Below, in pieces: positions 1 to 8,243 of a stretch of DNA of 64,000 nucleotides; positions within the stretch are counted from its first letter, which is position 1; the number at the start of each line of letters is the position of its first letter. The position numbers and the translations under genes were made by a program. A model generated the notes under the pieces. That model made no database searches and had not been told where the DNA came from. It saw only the letters and a program-made list of their open reading frames with translations. The stretch spans positions 620,001 to 684,000 of the forward strand of contig NZ_FVZB01000007.1 of NCBI RefSeq assembly GCF_900166655.1, written 5' to 3'. The DNA is from Halobacillus hunanensis. GTDB taxonomy: Bacteria > Bacillota > Bacilli > Bacillales > Halobacillaceae.

Positions 1-761
1 TTGTTACCCGTCCGTTTACGTTTGAAGGGCGCAAGCGTTCTACTCAGGCAACAGGTGGAATTGAAGGCTTAAAAGGCAGTGTGGATACGTTAATCGTTAT
101 TCCAAATGACCGCCTGCTTGAAATCGTTGATAAAAACACACCAATGCTTGAAGCTTTCCGTGAAGCCGACAACGTGCTTCGTCAAGGTGTTCAGGGTATT
201 TCAGATTTGATTGCAGTCCCTGGTTTAATTAACGTTGACTTTGCAGACGTAAAAACCATCATGGTTGATAAAGGTTCAGCATTGATGGGGATTGGTATTG
301 CAACAGGAGAAAGCCGGGCTGCAGAAGCTGCCAAAAAAGCGATCTCCTCACCATTGCTTGAGACGTCCATTGATGGAGCGCACGGTGTTCTCATGAACAT
401 TAGCGGTGGAGCAAATTTAAGTCTTTATGAAGTACAGGAGGCAGCCGATATTGTCACATCGGCAGCAGATCAGGAAGTAAATGTTATCTTTGGTTCGGTT
501 ATCAACGAGAACTTGAAAGATGAGATCGTCGTTACTGTTATTGCGACTGGATTTGATGAAGCTCAAATTGCAGAAGCTCAGAAGAGACCACGCGGTAATA
601 TGATGAATCAATCGAAGCCAACACCTCAAGAGCGTGTACGTGAGGAACAGCCGCAATCACGTCGGGAGGCTTCTCATCAAGTGCCGCCTAAACAAGCTCC
701 GCAAGAGGAAGATACACTTGATATTCCTACGTTTTTACGTAACCGTAATCGCCGTAGATAA
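1..761 (+). CDS. ftsZ: Cell division protein FtsZ (3' part; 5' end outside window)
   Basis: Tubulin-like GTPase that polymerises into the Z ring at mid-cell. The reading frame is open from base 3, so the gene begins upstream of the window and only the end of the GTPase domain, the C-terminal domain and the tail are present. The C-terminal domain includes the [15 protein letters not shown] stretch typical of Bacillus FtsZ. A proline/glutamine/glutamate-rich linker follows, and the protein ends in the conserved peptide [13 protein letters not shown], which in this family binds FtsA, SepF, EzrA and ZapA. sepF, encoded about 5 kb downstream, is one such partner. A strong terminator follows. Confidence 0.97.
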   Translation, partial: VTRPFTFEGRKRSTQATGGIEGLKGSVDTLIVIPNDRLLEIVDKNTPMLEAFREADNVLRQGVQGISDLIAVPGLINVDFADVKTIMVDKGSALMGIGIATGESRAAEAAKKAISSPLLETSIDGAHGVLMNISGGANLSLYEVQEAADIVTSAADQEVNVIFGSVINENLKDEIVVTVIATGFDEAQIAEAQKRPRGNMMNQSKPTPQERVREEQPQSRREASHQVPPKQAPQEEDTLDIPTFLRNRNRRR

Positions 762-773
762 ATAAGTGTGAGA

Positions 774-806
774 ATATCGCTGTCCCAAAAGGGGCAGCGA
801 TATTTT
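774..806 (+). terminator. Rho-independent terminator after ftsZ
   Basis: A near-perfect stem pairs ATATCGCTG at 774-782 and the following CCC with GGG and CAGCGATAT at about 791-803. The loop is about 4 bases and a T-run follows. Confidence 0.85.
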
Positions 807-1094
807 TATGTTCATAGATCTATTTTTCAGCTCAGCTGTTAAGTTTAAATGAGATTGACGCGCCAAGCACCGTTAGGATTAGTCAATCGATTCTGAGGAA
901 TCACACGATGGAGTATTCCAGATTAAGACATCTGGTGCTTAAATTATAGAATTTATTAAACTAACGATATTTTAGTTTACATAATAAAATTATTATGTAC
1001 TTAATGCTGCAGTTTTCCCCCCTACTCATTTTTGAGATTCCCCATAAACCACTAGACAGAAACTAACAAAACTAGCTTTGAATCAAATCATAAT

Positions 1095-1128
1095 GTGACA
1101 GACTTTTTGCATAGACAGGCTTTATACT
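1095..1128 (+). promoter_or_regulatory. spoIIG-type promoter with 22-bp spacer
   Basis: GTGACA (1095-1100) lies exactly 22 bp before TATACT (1123-1128). The B. subtilis spoIIG promoter, used by sigma-A with Spo0A~P, is known for the same unusually long 22-bp spacing. GACA cores preceded by 5-of-7 matches to a reversed Spo0A box occur ending at about 1058, 1100 and 1117. None is a full match, so the Spo0A sites are suggested rather than shown. The rest of 807-1094 shows no gene. Confidence 0.6.
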
Positions 1129-1160
1129 AATTTATAAATCAATAGAGAGGAGAGGGGAGG

Positions 1161-2069
1161 ATTTACCTTGATGCTGTTTGGACATTGAATATTTTCATGG
1201 ACGGGATGATTCTATACTTAACGCAAGGATTAACTCGAGCGAAAACGACCAATAAGCGCTTGGCCGTTGCAGCCTTGTTTGCTTCCTGCATCGTTCCTAT
1301 TACGGTGTATATGCCTCATATTTGGTTAACTTCAGCGTTAGGGAAGTTATTTTTTTCGCTTTTCATTATCTATATGGCGTTTTCCTTTAAATCTATTCAA
1401 TCATTTTTCATCCAATGGCTGACGTTTTATTTTGTAACGTTTGCTATTGGAGGCGCTTTACTTGGGATTCATTTTTTCTTAAACAGTCGAATTGAGTTTG
1501 ATGGAAGCAATATCATTACCTTTTCTTCTGGATATGGAGATCCTGTCAGCTGGGTACTTGTGTGTGTCGGCTTCCCGTTATCATGGTTGTTTACGAAATG
1601 GCGAATGGAACAAGTGCAAGCTCACAAAATGAAATCAGAGGATTTGTATACTGTCACGGTCAGCTTTGATGGCAAACAAGCAGATTGTACCGGGTTAGTG
1701 GATAGTGGAAACCAGTTGATTGACCCAATCAGCAAGAAAATGGTTTTCTTAGCTGACCTCCACGTATGGAAACAGCTTTTGCCCGAACAGGATTTGGAGT
1801 ACGTAAAGACAGACGAAGTATTGGAGCACTTAGAAGAATTGTCACCTGCCGTTCAATCAGCGGTCCGTGTCGTACCGTATCAGGGGGCAGGGTCGCTTGG
1901 GCAGTTGATGGTTACGTTCTTTGTCGAGTCGATAACCATTCATACTGATGAAGGTCAATTAAAGGTAGATCAACCACTCCTAGGCGTTCAGCATCATGAC
2001 TTAACTCACGACCAAATGTACCAGATTTTAATTCATCCCCATGCTTCATTAAAGGGAATTACGGCTTAG
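1161..2069 (+). CDS. spoIIGA: Sporulation sigma-E processing protease SpoIIGA
   Basis: Membrane-embedded aspartic protease that removes the pro-sequence of sigma-E in the mother cell. Five hydrophobic segments in the first ~150 residues are followed by a cytoplasmic domain with the catalytic DSGN motif ([12 protein letters not shown]). Size is about 302 aa, against 309 in B. subtilis as I recall it. The first standard start codon in frame is TTG at 1185. However, the conserved N-terminus (YLDAVWTLN, like YLDVIWLLN) is encoded upstream of it, and no ATG, GTG or TTG exists in frame before the stop at 1143. AGAGGAG at 1146-1152 is correctly spaced for ATT at 1161, so I place the start there. sigE follows after 16 bp. 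The protein identity is certain; the start is tentative. Confidence 0.85.
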   Translation: MYLDAVWTLNIFMDGMILYLTQGLTRAKTTNKRLAVAALFASCIVPITVYMPHIWLTSALGKLFFSLFIIYMAFSFKSIQSFFIQWLTFYFVTFAIGGALLGIHFFLNSRIEFDGSNIITFSSGYGDPVSWVLVCVGFPLSWLFTKWRMEQVQAHKMKSEDLYTVTVSFDGKQADCTGLVDSGNQLIDPISKKMVFLADLHVWKQLLPEQDLEYVKTDEVLEHLEELSPAVQSAVRVVPYQGAGSLGQLMVTFFVESITIHTDEGQLKVDQPLLGVQHHDLTHDQMYQILIHPHASLKGITA

Positions 2070-2085
2070 CGAAGGGAGAGTTTTC

Positions 2086-2802
2086 ATGAAGTGGAAATTT
2101 AAACTAAAGTTATGGATTTATAAGTTATTAATAAAACTCGGTATTAAGCAAAGTGAAATTTATTACATTGGCGGGAGTGAGGCATTGCCTCCACCTTTAT
2201 CCCGAGAGGAAGAACGCGAATTATTAGAACGGCTGCCTAAAGGGGACAAGGCAGCGAGGGCTATGCTGATTGAACGTAACCTGCGTCTCGTTGTCTATAT
2301 TGCTCGCAAATTTGAGAATACGGGACTGAACATCGAAGATTTAATTAGTATCGGTACGATTGGACTTATTAAAGCTGTGAATACGTTTGATCCGGAGAAG
2401 AAGATTAAATTGGCAACATACGCGTCAAGATGTATTGAAAATGAAATTCTCATGCACTTGCGTAAGAGCAACAAGCTTAAGACTGAAGTTTCTTTTGATG
2501 AACCATTAAATGTTGATTGGGACGGCAATGAATTACTTTTATCTGACATACTTGGAACGGATGAAGATTTAATTACCAGAGGCATTGAGAAAAAGATTGA
2601 TAAAACATTACTTAAATCCGCCCTTAAACAATTAAACGATCGTGAGAAAGAAATTATGGAATTACGTTTTGGATTGATTGGAAAAAAAGAAAAAACTCAA
2701 AAAGATGTTGCAGATATGATGGGCATCTCTCAATCCTATATATCAAGGCTTGAGAAGAAAATCATCCGCCGCCTGCAACGTGAGTTTGATAAAATGGTAT
2801 AG
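2086..2802 (+). CDS. sigE: RNA polymerase sporulation sigma factor pro-sigma-E
   Basis: Mother-cell sigma factor made as an inactive, membrane-associated precursor. The first ~28 residues ([15 protein letters not shown]...) are a basic, amphipathic pro-sequence. The conserved [14 protein letters not shown] stretch follows and contains or adjoins the SpoIIGA cleavage region. Sigma-70 regions 2 ([12 protein letters not shown], region 2.1-2.2) and 4 ([23 protein letters not shown], helix-turn-helix) are intact. Length 238 aa, matching the family. Starts at ATG behind GGGAGAG and is cotranscribed with its protease spoIIGA. Confidence 0.97.
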   Translation: MKWKFKLKLWIYKLLIKLGIKQSEIYYIGGSEALPPPLSREEERELLERLPKGDKAARAMLIERNLRLVVYIARKFENTGLNIEDLISIGTIGLIKAVNTFDPEKKIKLATYASRCIENEILMHLRKSNKLKTEVSFDEPLNVDWDGNELLLSDILGTDEDLITRGIEKKIDKTLLKSALKQLNDREKEIMELRFGLIGKKEKTQKDVADMMGISQSYISRLEKKIIRRLQREFDKMV

Positions 2803-2822
2803 ATATTCTTACATGAAGTCGT

Positions 2823-2851
2823 GCATAAATTTTCCTCCCAAGGAGATACTG
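2823..2851 (+). promoter_or_regulatory. Candidate sigma-F/sigma-G promoter of sigG
   Basis: GCATA (2823-2827) is followed after 14 bp by GGAGATACTG (2842-2851). This fits the sigma-F class -10 pattern GGnnAnAnT with its GCATA-like -35. In B. subtilis sigG is switched on in the forespore by sigma-F and then by its own product, so the placement is expected. Transcription would start near 2857, inside the loop of the hairpin described next. Confidence 0.55.
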
Positions 2852-2877
2852 AGAACTGATTAAAGCTTCTTGGGAGG
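2834..2877 (+). promoter_or_regulatory. Stem sequestering the sigG ribosome binding site
   Basis: CCTCCCAAG (2834-2842) is the perfect reverse complement of CTTGGGAGG (2869-2877). GAG/GCTT pairs extend the stem to 12 bp, around a loop of about 20 nt. The 3' arm contains the only Shine-Dalgarno sequence (GGGAGG) for sigG. A transcript reading through from spoIIG would carry both arms and be poorly translated, as proposed for B. subtilis. A transcript from the candidate sigma-F promoter would lack the 5' arm. Confidence 0.75.
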
Positions 2878-2885
2878 GTCTTACA

Positions 2886-3665
2886 TTGACACGTCATAAA
2901 GTAGAAATATGTGGTGTAGATACATCAAAGCTTCCTGTACTTAAAAATAAAGAAATGCGGGCCCTATTTAAACGAATGCAAAGTGGAGATGACAGTGCTC
3001 GAGAAGAGCTTGTCAATGGAAACTTACGCCTTGTTTTGTCAGTCATTCAGAGGTTTAACAATCGTGGCGAATACGGGGATGATTTATTCCAGGTTGGCTG
3101 TATTGGATTGATGAAATCGATTGATAACTTTGATCTCAGTCACAATGTGAAGTTTTCCACCTATGCCGTTCCGATGATCATTGGAGAAATTCGCCGATAC
3201 TTGCGGGATAATAATCCTATTCGCGTTTCCCGTTCACTTCGGGATACAGCCTACAAAGCGCTGCAAATGCGCGAGAAAATGATAGGTGAAACATCGAAGG
3301 ATCCAGCCCCTCATGAAATCGCTGATAAAATGGGTGTGCCCCATGAGGATGTTGTCTTTGCGATGGATGCGATACAGGATCCTGTTTCCTTGTTTGAACC
3401 GATTTATAATGATGGCGGAGACCCTATTTTTGTTGTCGATCAATTAAAGGACGACCGTGAAAAAGATTCCAACTGGGTGGACGAGCTATCTTTAAGAGAA
3501 GGTATGAAAAAGCTGAATGACCGTGAAAAGATGATTTTAACGAAACGATTTTTTCAAGGAAAAACTCAAATGGAAGTTGCCGATGAAATCGGTATTTCAC
3601 AAGCACAAGTTTCAAGGCTGGAGAAAGCGGCCATAAAGGAAATGAATTCATCTATGTTTCAATAG
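2886..3665 (+). CDS. sigG: RNA polymerase forespore sigma factor sigma-G
   Basis: Late forespore sigma factor. The 259-aa product begins MTRHKVEICGVDTSKLPVLKN, nearly the family consensus start, and uses TTG at 2886, 8 bp after GGGAGG. Regions 2 (DDLFQVGCIGLMKSIDNFDL), 3 and 4 (TQMEVADEIGISQAQVSRLEK) are intact. The weak TTG start and the sequestered ribosome binding site fit the tight control known for this gene, where premature synthesis is harmful. It lies directly behind sigE, as in B. subtilis, and is followed by its own terminator. Confidence 0.96.
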   Translation: MTRHKVEICGVDTSKLPVLKNKEMRALFKRMQSGDDSAREELVNGNLRLVLSVIQRFNNRGEYGDDLFQVGCIGLMKSIDNFDLSHNVKFSTYAVPMIIGEIRRYLRDNNPIRVSRSLRDTAYKALQMREKMIGETSKDPAPHEIADKMGVPHEDVVFAMDAIQDPVSLFEPIYNDGGDPIFVVDQLKDDREKDSNWVDELSLREGMKKLNDREKMILTKRFFQGKTQMEVADEIGISQAQVSRLEKAAIKEMNSSMFQ

Positions 3666-3666
3666 G

Positions 3667-3708
3667 GAAAACACCGTTTGCAAGGAATTGCAGCGGTGTT
3701 TTCTTTTT
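3667..3708 (+). terminator. Terminator after sigG
   Basis: GAAAACACCG (3667-3676) pairs with CGGTGTTTTC (3694-3703) and a T-rich run follows. Confidence 0.8.
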
Positions 3709-3763
3709 GTAAAGAAAGAGTTGCCGACCTTGTGCATACACTCTAGAAAGGAGTGGTGAAGTA

Positions 3764-4039
3764 ATGAAAATTTCTGAACTGCAAATGAAAGATGTTATTG
3801 CCATGGAAACAGGGGAACGTCTCGGCTATATATCAGATTTAGACATCGACACTCAGCGCGGCCAGTTGCAAGGGTTAGTCATTACCCTAAAAGGAAAAGC
3901 GATGGGGCTGTTCGGCAAGGATGAGGAAATCGTCATCCCCTGGACACAAATTGTAAACATTGGGGCCGACGTTATTTTAGTGAAAAAATCCAGTTATAGT
4001 GGAGTTAAGAGTCAACAAAAGTCAAATTCTCACGAATGA
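3764..4039 (+). CDS. ylmC: YlmC/YmxH-family PRC-barrel protein
   Basis: A 91-aa protein of the YlmC/YmxH sporulation-associated family with a single PRC-barrel fold: MKISELQMKDVI, then GERLGYISDLDID, then an IPWTQIVNIGADVILV strand near the end. PRC barrels are small beta-barrels that often mediate protein contacts; the role of this family is not established. It starts at ATG behind AAAGGAG and stands where B. subtilis has ylmC, between sigG and ylmD. ylmA, which precedes it in B. subtilis, is absent. Confidence 0.85.
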   Translation: MKISELQMKDVIAMETGERLGYISDLDIDTQRGQLQGLVITLKGKAMGLFGKDEEIVIPWTQIVNIGADVILVKKSSYSGVKSQQKSNSHE

Positions 4040-4104
4040 CTTACGAATGATATAGGAAAAAGCATGAATAATGTGGTAAAATGGAGGGAAATTGAGGTGG
4101 TATT

Positions 4105-4896
4105 ATGACCGAGCCTTTCAAACACCAGGCGACGAGACATTTATCGTGTTTAGAAGAATATGGCGTAAAAGCAGGAATAACGACGAGACAGAACGGGTAT
4201 AGTGAAGTGCCATACGATTCATTAAATATGGGATTACATGTCGGCGATGCAGAAGCTGACGTGTTACGGAATCGCAAAGAACTTGCATATGAATTGGGAA
4301 TTCCATTAGCCCAATGGGTGATGGGCCAACAAGTTCATGGCACGGGTGTACACGTTGTCAAACAGGAAGATGCAGGAAGAGGAGCATTTGCTAAAGAACA
4401 GACGATAGCTGATGTAGATGGATTAATTACCAATCAAAAAGATCTTCTTCTTACCGCCTTCTATGCGGATTGTGTTCCTCTTCTTTTCATCGACCCGGAA
4501 GCAGAATGGATTGGGATTGCTCATGCAGGCTGGAAAGGTACTGTGCATGATATGACTGGGCGCATGGTTAATGCATTAACAAGCCAGGGAGCTTCTGCCG
4601 CGAACATGAGGATGGTTATCGGACCTTCCATTGGTGAACGAAATTATGAAGTCGACCACCATGTTATTCGTCACATTCCCGAAGCTTATAAGAAGAAAGT
4701 GTCCATTCCTAAGGGATCTGATAAATATATGTTAGACTTGAAAGAATTAAACAGACAAACGGCGCTTGATGCAGGTTTGCGCGAATCCCACATTTATAAG
4801 ACGAATTTATGTACGTATGAGGAAGACGAGCTATTCTATTCTCATCGGCGTGACCATGGGAAAACGGGAAGAATGCTGGCTTATATTGGTCTTTAA
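4105..4896 (+). CDS. ylmD: YlmD/PgeF-family peptidoglycan editing factor (laccase-domain)
   Basis: Member of the Cu-oxidase_4/YfiH family. Metal-binding and catalytic positions are visible in QQVHG, ADCVPLLF and HAGWKG (His, Cys, His). Bacterial members have been described as purine nucleoside phosphorylase/deaminases or, in E. coli (PgeF), as factors that remove mis-incorporated L-Ser from peptidoglycan precursors; the role in Bacillaceae is open. 263 aa, slightly shorter than B. subtilis YlmD. ATG start with GAGGTGG 4-10 bases upstream. First gene of the ylmD-ylmE-sepF-ylmG run. Confidence 0.88.
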   Translation: MTEPFKHQATRHLSCLEEYGVKAGITTRQNGYSEVPYDSLNMGLHVGDAEADVLRNRKELAYELGIPLAQWVMGQQVHGTGVHVVKQEDAGRGAFAKEQTIADVDGLITNQKDLLLTAFYADCVPLLFIDPEAEWIGIAHAGWKGTVHDMTGRMVNALTSQGASAANMRMVIGPSIGERNYEVDHHVIRHIPEAYKKKVSIPKGSDKYMLDLKELNRQTALDAGLRESHIYKTNLCTYEEDELFYSHRRDHGKTGRMLAYIGL

Positions 4897-4925
4897 GTAA
4901 ATGTGAAAGGAGCAGCGATACATAC

Positions 4926-5594
4926 ATGACTGTAGCAGACAACTTAACAAAAATGGAAGAAACAATTGAGCAAGCGTGCAGCAGAAGTAATCGTAATCGT
5001 GATGAGATTACGATCATTGCTGTAACGAAGTACGTATCGATCGAGAGAACAAAGGAAGCATTGGAAGCTGGGGTTATAAATCTTGGTGAGAACAGGAAAG
5101 AAGGCTTCCTTGAGAAATATGAGAGTATTGGAGATCAGGCGAAGTGGCATTTTATTGGTTCACTGCAATCGCGTAAGGTGAAAGATGTAATCCACCAAAT
5201 CGATATGCTTCACTCTTTGGATCGCCGGTCCCTGGCAAAAGAAATGAATAAGCGGGCTGAAGACCCTGTTTCTTGTTTTGTACAAGTTAATGTCAGTGGA
5301 GAGGAATCGAAACATGGCCTCGCCCCAGAGGAAGTGGGCTCCTTCATTGAGGCCATGAAGGCCTATGACAAAATTAAGATTGTCGGACTAATGACTATGG
5401 CGCCGCATATTGAGGCAGAAGAGGAATTAAGAGCCGTTTTTAGAAAGCTGCGTGCTTTACGTGACCAGGTAAGGGACAAGCATCTGGCCCATGCTCCTTG
5501 CGAATGGCTGTCCATGGGAATGAGTAATGATTACCAGATTGCCATTGAAGAAGGAGCTACTCACATTCGGGTCGGATCTAGTTTAGTAGGATAA
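4926..5594 (+). CDS. ylmE: PLP homeostasis protein, YggS/YlmE family
   Basis: Single-domain alanine-racemase-like TIM barrel that carries pyridoxal phosphate but is not known to be a racemase; the family maintains vitamin B6 and amino-acid balance. The PLP lysine lies in IIAVTKYVS (about residue 37). NLGENRKEGFLEKY, WHFIGSLQSRK and the C-terminal LSMGMSNDYQIAIEEGAT motif are all family signatures. 222 aa, full length. It sits 29 bp after ylmD and 24 bp before sepF, the conserved division-cluster arrangement. Confidence 0.93.
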   Translation: MTVADNLTKMEETIEQACSRSNRNRDEITIIAVTKYVSIERTKEALEAGVINLGENRKEGFLEKYESIGDQAKWHFIGSLQSRKVKDVIHQIDMLHSLDRRSLAKEMNKRAEDPVSCFVQVNVSGEESKHGLAPEEVGSFIEAMKAYDKIKIVGLMTMAPHIEAEEELRAVFRKLRALRDQVRDKHLAHAPCEWLSMGMSNDYQIAIEEGATHIRVGSSLVG

Positions 5595-5618
5595 TAAAAA
5601 ATATCTGAGGTGATCAGA

Positions 5619-6074
5619 ATGAGCATGAAAAACAAATTCAAATCTTTTTTTACACTGGAAGATGAATATGAATACGTCGACGAAGATAGAATGGATAGTG
5701 AAGCAGAGGAAGAAGAAATAGCACCAATGCAAAGAAACAGGCAAAGACAGGAACATCAAAATGTAGTGAGCCTGAAAAGCGCCAAGTCGTCTTCTAAGAT
5801 GGTTCTAAGTGAACCTAAAGCGTATAACGAGGCGCAGGAAATAGCTGACCAGCTTGTCAATCGTAAAGCAGTGGTTATTAATTTGCAGCGAGTAGACCAT
5901 CATCAAGCGAAGCGAATTGTGGATTTTCTCAGTGGTACCGTTTATGCTATAGGTGGAGACATTCAAAAGCTTGGTACCCAAACATTTTTATGTACCCCGG
6001 ATAATGTGGAGATTTCTGGTTCGATTACAGAAATGCTGATGGGTGAAGAAGAAGATATGAGTAGAAGGTGGTAA
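5619..6074 (+). CDS. sepF: Cell division protein SepF
   Basis: FtsZ-bundling and membrane-anchoring protein of the Gram-positive divisome. The N-terminal [11 protein letters not shown] resembles the amphipathic membrane-binding helix. An acidic, glutamine-rich linker follows, and then the SepF core (about residues 65-150: [26 protein letters not shown] and [14 protein letters not shown]). I start at ATG 5619 because TGAGGTGA is well spaced for it; a GTG at 5610 would overlap that sequence. 151 aa, the usual length. ylmG begins directly at its stop codon. Confidence 0.94.
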   Translation: MSMKNKFKSFFTLEDEYEYVDEDRMDSEAEEEEIAPMQRNRQRQEHQNVVSLKSAKSSSKMVLSEPKAYNEAQEIADQLVNRKAVVINLQRVDHHQAKRIVDFLSGTVYAIGGDIQKLGTQTFLCTPDNVEISGSITEMLMGEEEDMSRRW

Positions 6075-6344
6075 ATGATGGCCCAGTTGTTCAATGTTTT
6101 ATTTTTTGCGATTAATATTTATAGTTGGCTCTTAATAATTTACATTCTTTTGTCTTGGTTCCCAGGAGCAAAAGAGTCAAGTTTTGGTGAGATTCTCAGT
6201 AAAATGTGCGAACCATTTCTAGAGCCGTTTCGAAAGATCATTCCGCCGCTAGGAATGATTGATTTATCTCCTCTTGTAGCCATTTTTGTCTTACGTTTTG
6301 CAGGACAAGGTCTTCAAGTTTTGTTTAATATGATTTTTTATTAA
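6075..6344 (+). CDS. ylmG: YggT-family membrane protein YlmG
   Basis: An 89-aa protein with two transmembrane helices (about residues 5-28 and 63-85). The loop between them carries the conserved EPFLEPFRKIIPP motif. It starts at the base after the sepF stop codon, so translation is probably coupled. The family is conserved beside sepF in Firmicutes and is also present in chloroplasts; a role in membrane/division organisation is proposed but the biochemistry is unknown. Confidence 0.9.
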   Translation: MMAQLFNVLFFAINIYSWLLIIYILLSWFPGAKESSFGEILSKMCEPFLEPFRKIIPPLGMIDLSPLVAIFVLRFAGQGLQVLFNMIFY

Positions 6345-6357
6345 TAACCGAAAATCG

Positions 6358-6409
6358 GAACAGGTTAGATGCTAGCCGAAAGCAGCCAGCCTCTCATCTG
6401 TTCTTTTTG
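6358..6409 (+). terminator. Weak terminator-like hairpin after ylmG
   Basis: GAACAG (6358-6363) pairs with CTGTTC (6398-6403) and TTTTT follows. The long 34-nt loop contains further GC pairing. It may only attenuate, since ylmH follows within 80 bp. Confidence 0.4.
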
Positions 6410-6429
6410 TCGTAAGCGGTGGTGAACTT

Positions 6430-7206
6430 ATGGAAATCTATCAGCATTTCAGAGAAGACGAACGTCCATTTATCGATCAAGTGATCTCCTGGGAGAACGA
6501 TGTGGAGATGCGCTATGAACGAAAAGAAAGTGATTTTCTAAATCCCCGGGAACAGCAGATTGTAAGTGCAGTTATGGGAAATAATCCTGTGCTGCAATGG
6601 AGCTTATACGGCGGCTCAGAAGCCAGTGAAAGAAAACGAGTGATTATAGCTCCTGAATATGAAGTCATTAACGAGCAGGACTTCCAGGTTGTGCTGTTGG
6701 AAGCGAGTTATCCTGAAAAGTTTATGACACTTGAGCATCGGGATGTCCTTGGAGCATTTATGTCACTAGGCATTCGCAGGGAAAAACTCGGTGATCTCAT
6801 CGTTCAGGATGGGTGGATTCACATCCTGGCAGCTTCCGAAATTAGTGAATACATATGCATGAATTTTACCGGCGTGAAAAAAGCGAAAGTAAACTTCGAG
6901 CCAAAGCCGCTTAGCTCGTTGATGGAAAGCAACGAAGTGTGGCAATCAAAAGACGCTACGTTAAGTTCATTAAGGCTGGATGTCGTTGTAAAAGAAATAT
7001 ACGGCGTATCTCGAAAAAAGGCAGCTATGTTTATTGAGGCGGGGCATGTGAAAGTCAATTTTAAAATAGTAGAAAGCCCATCCTTTTCTATAGAAGCAGG
7101 AGATCTCCTTTCTGTGCGGGGGAGTGGAAGAAGCAGAGTAGACCAAATTAATGGCATGACGAAAAAAGAAAAGTATCGTGTGACGATTTCTAAATTAATT
7201 GGATGA
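6430..7206 (+). CDS. ylmH: S4-domain RNA-binding protein YlmH
   Basis: 258-aa protein with a central YlmH-specific domain and a C-terminal S4 RNA-binding domain (about residues 178-240: LSSLRLDVVVKEIYGVSRKK, then VKVNFKIV). B. subtilis YlmH binds stalled 50S subunits carrying peptidyl-tRNA and can take part in ribosome quality control in place of RqcP; it was also long listed with the division cluster. The partner RqcH is encoded in this same window at 28223-29932. ATG start behind GGTGGTGA. It lies between ylmG and divIVA as in B. subtilis. Confidence 0.9.
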   Translation: MEIYQHFREDERPFIDQVISWENDVEMRYERKESDFLNPREQQIVSAVMGNNPVLQWSLYGGSEASERKRVIIAPEYEVINEQDFQVVLLEASYPEKFMTLEHRDVLGAFMSLGIRREKLGDLIVQDGWIHILAASEISEYICMNFTGVKKAKVNFEPKPLSSLMESNEVWQSKDATLSSLRLDVVVKEIYGVSRKKAAMFIEAGHVKVNFKIVESPSFSIEAGDLLSVRGSGRSRVDQINGMTKKEKYRVTISKLIG

Positions 7207-7286
7207 ATTTAGAGGAATTACACGAATGACTGTCGAAAGAAGTAACTAGTGCTATTTGTATCGACACTTATAGGGAGGTGGCCGGT

Positions 7287-7796
7287 GTGCCTTTAACACC
7301 ACTTGATATTCACAATAAAGAATTTACACGCGGGTTCAGGGGATATGATGAGGATGAAGTCAATGAATTTCTAGATCAAGTCATCAAAGATTATGAAATC
7401 GTCATTCGTAAGAAGAAAGAACTCGAGCGTGAAGTCGAACAGATGAATGAACGTCTGGGTCACTTCAACACGATTGAAACCACGTTGAATAAATCCATTC
7501 TTGTTGCGCAGGAAACCGCGGAAGAAGTTAAAAATAGCGCGACGAAAGAATCTAAACTTATCGTACGGGAAGCAGAAAAAAATGCAGACCGGATTATTAA
7601 TGAGGCTTTAGAGAAGTCAAGAAGAATTTCAGTAGAAGTTGAAGAGATGAAGAAACAAGCTAAAGTGTTTAAGATGAGGCTGCGCATGCTCGTAGAAGCA
7701 CAAGTGGATATGATTGATAATGATGACTGGGATCATCTCTTTGAAACCGAATTTGATGAAGAAATTGACTTAAAAGAAGAGTTGGCCAACAAATAA
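7287..7796 (+). CDS. divIVA: Cell division/polarity protein DivIVA
   Basis: Coiled-coil protein that recognises negatively curved membrane and marks poles and septa, recruiting MinJ and, in sporulation, RacA. The N-terminal membrane-binding module PLTPLDIHNKEFTRGFRGYDEDEVNEF is nearly the family consensus and is followed by long heptad repeats (about residues 35-145). I chose GTG at 7287 because the conserved protein begins MPLTP and AGGGAGG lies 8 bp upstream; the in-frame GTG at 7278 would sit inside the ribosome binding site. 169 aa. Confidence 0.95.
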   Translation: MPLTPLDIHNKEFTRGFRGYDEDEVNEFLDQVIKDYEIVIRKKKELEREVEQMNERLGHFNTIETTLNKSILVAQETAEEVKNSATKESKLIVREAEKNADRIINEALEKSRRISVEVEEMKKQAKVFKMRLRMLVEAQVDMIDNDDWDHLFETEFDEEIDLKEELANK

Positions 7797-7799
7797 TAC

Positions 7800-7828
7800 T
7801 TGACTTCGTGAACGGGATTACATATAAT
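7800..7828 (+). promoter_or_regulatory. Sigma-A promoter of the ileS T-box transcript
   Basis: TTGACT (7800-7805), a 17-bp spacer and a perfect TATAAT (7823-7828), directly after the divIVA stop codon. Confidence 0.85.
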
Positions 7829-7884
7829 GCATAAGCATAAAGTGAAACTCCCATGTCTATTTAGCCGGGATAATTGAATATGAA

Positions 7885-8134
7885 ACAAACGATGATAGGG
7901 AAAGTACGTCAGGGATGCAAGGACTCCTGAAGCGATTCGGTGATGGTGGAAGACCGAAGCTTGCCTCTGTTGGAAAATCCCCCTTGAGTTACTACGTCGA
8001 ACCTTGTAGCAGTAGATGTAGTCGAGTCATTCACGATACGAATAAGACAAGTGAATTAGCTGAGTTCCAGCTGATTGATTAGGGTGGTAACGCGAGCCTT
8101 CTCGTCCCTTTCTTAGGGATGAGAAGGCTTTTTT
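7885..8134 (+). promoter_or_regulatory. T-box leader (tRNA-Ile sensing) of ileS
   Basis: Hallmarks in order: GGGAAAGTA at the start of stem I; the distal GGTGATGGTGGAAGACC loop; a specifier region GGAAAATCCCCCTTGAG, in which ATC at 7977-7979 fits an isoleucine codon; the T-box AGGGTGGTAACGCG at 8081-8094; and a strong terminator. Uncharged tRNA-Ile should pair with the specifier and with the T-box bulge to favour the antiterminator. I did not fold the whole leader, so the specifier is a pattern-based assignment. Confidence 0.9.
8096..8134 (+). terminator. T-box-controlled terminator before ileS
   Basis: GCCTTCTC-G-TCCC (8096-8108) pairs with GGGA-T-GAGAAGGC (8116-8128) and six T follow. The 5' arm overlaps the sequence needed for the antiterminator. 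Confidence 0.9.
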
Positions 8135-8243
8135 ATCGTCATTAGAGATCCGTTGTAAGGCAGGATCATTTGCGGGCAAGTGAAGTGGGGTATCTCGTTT
8201 CTGGCTTGCGATTTAGTTCTATGAAAACGAAGGAGGAGCATCT

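Noticed and set aside
1052-1117. Full Spo0A boxes in the spoIIG leader
   Set aside because: Only 5-of-7 matches (GACA cores) were found; not enough to list as separate sites.
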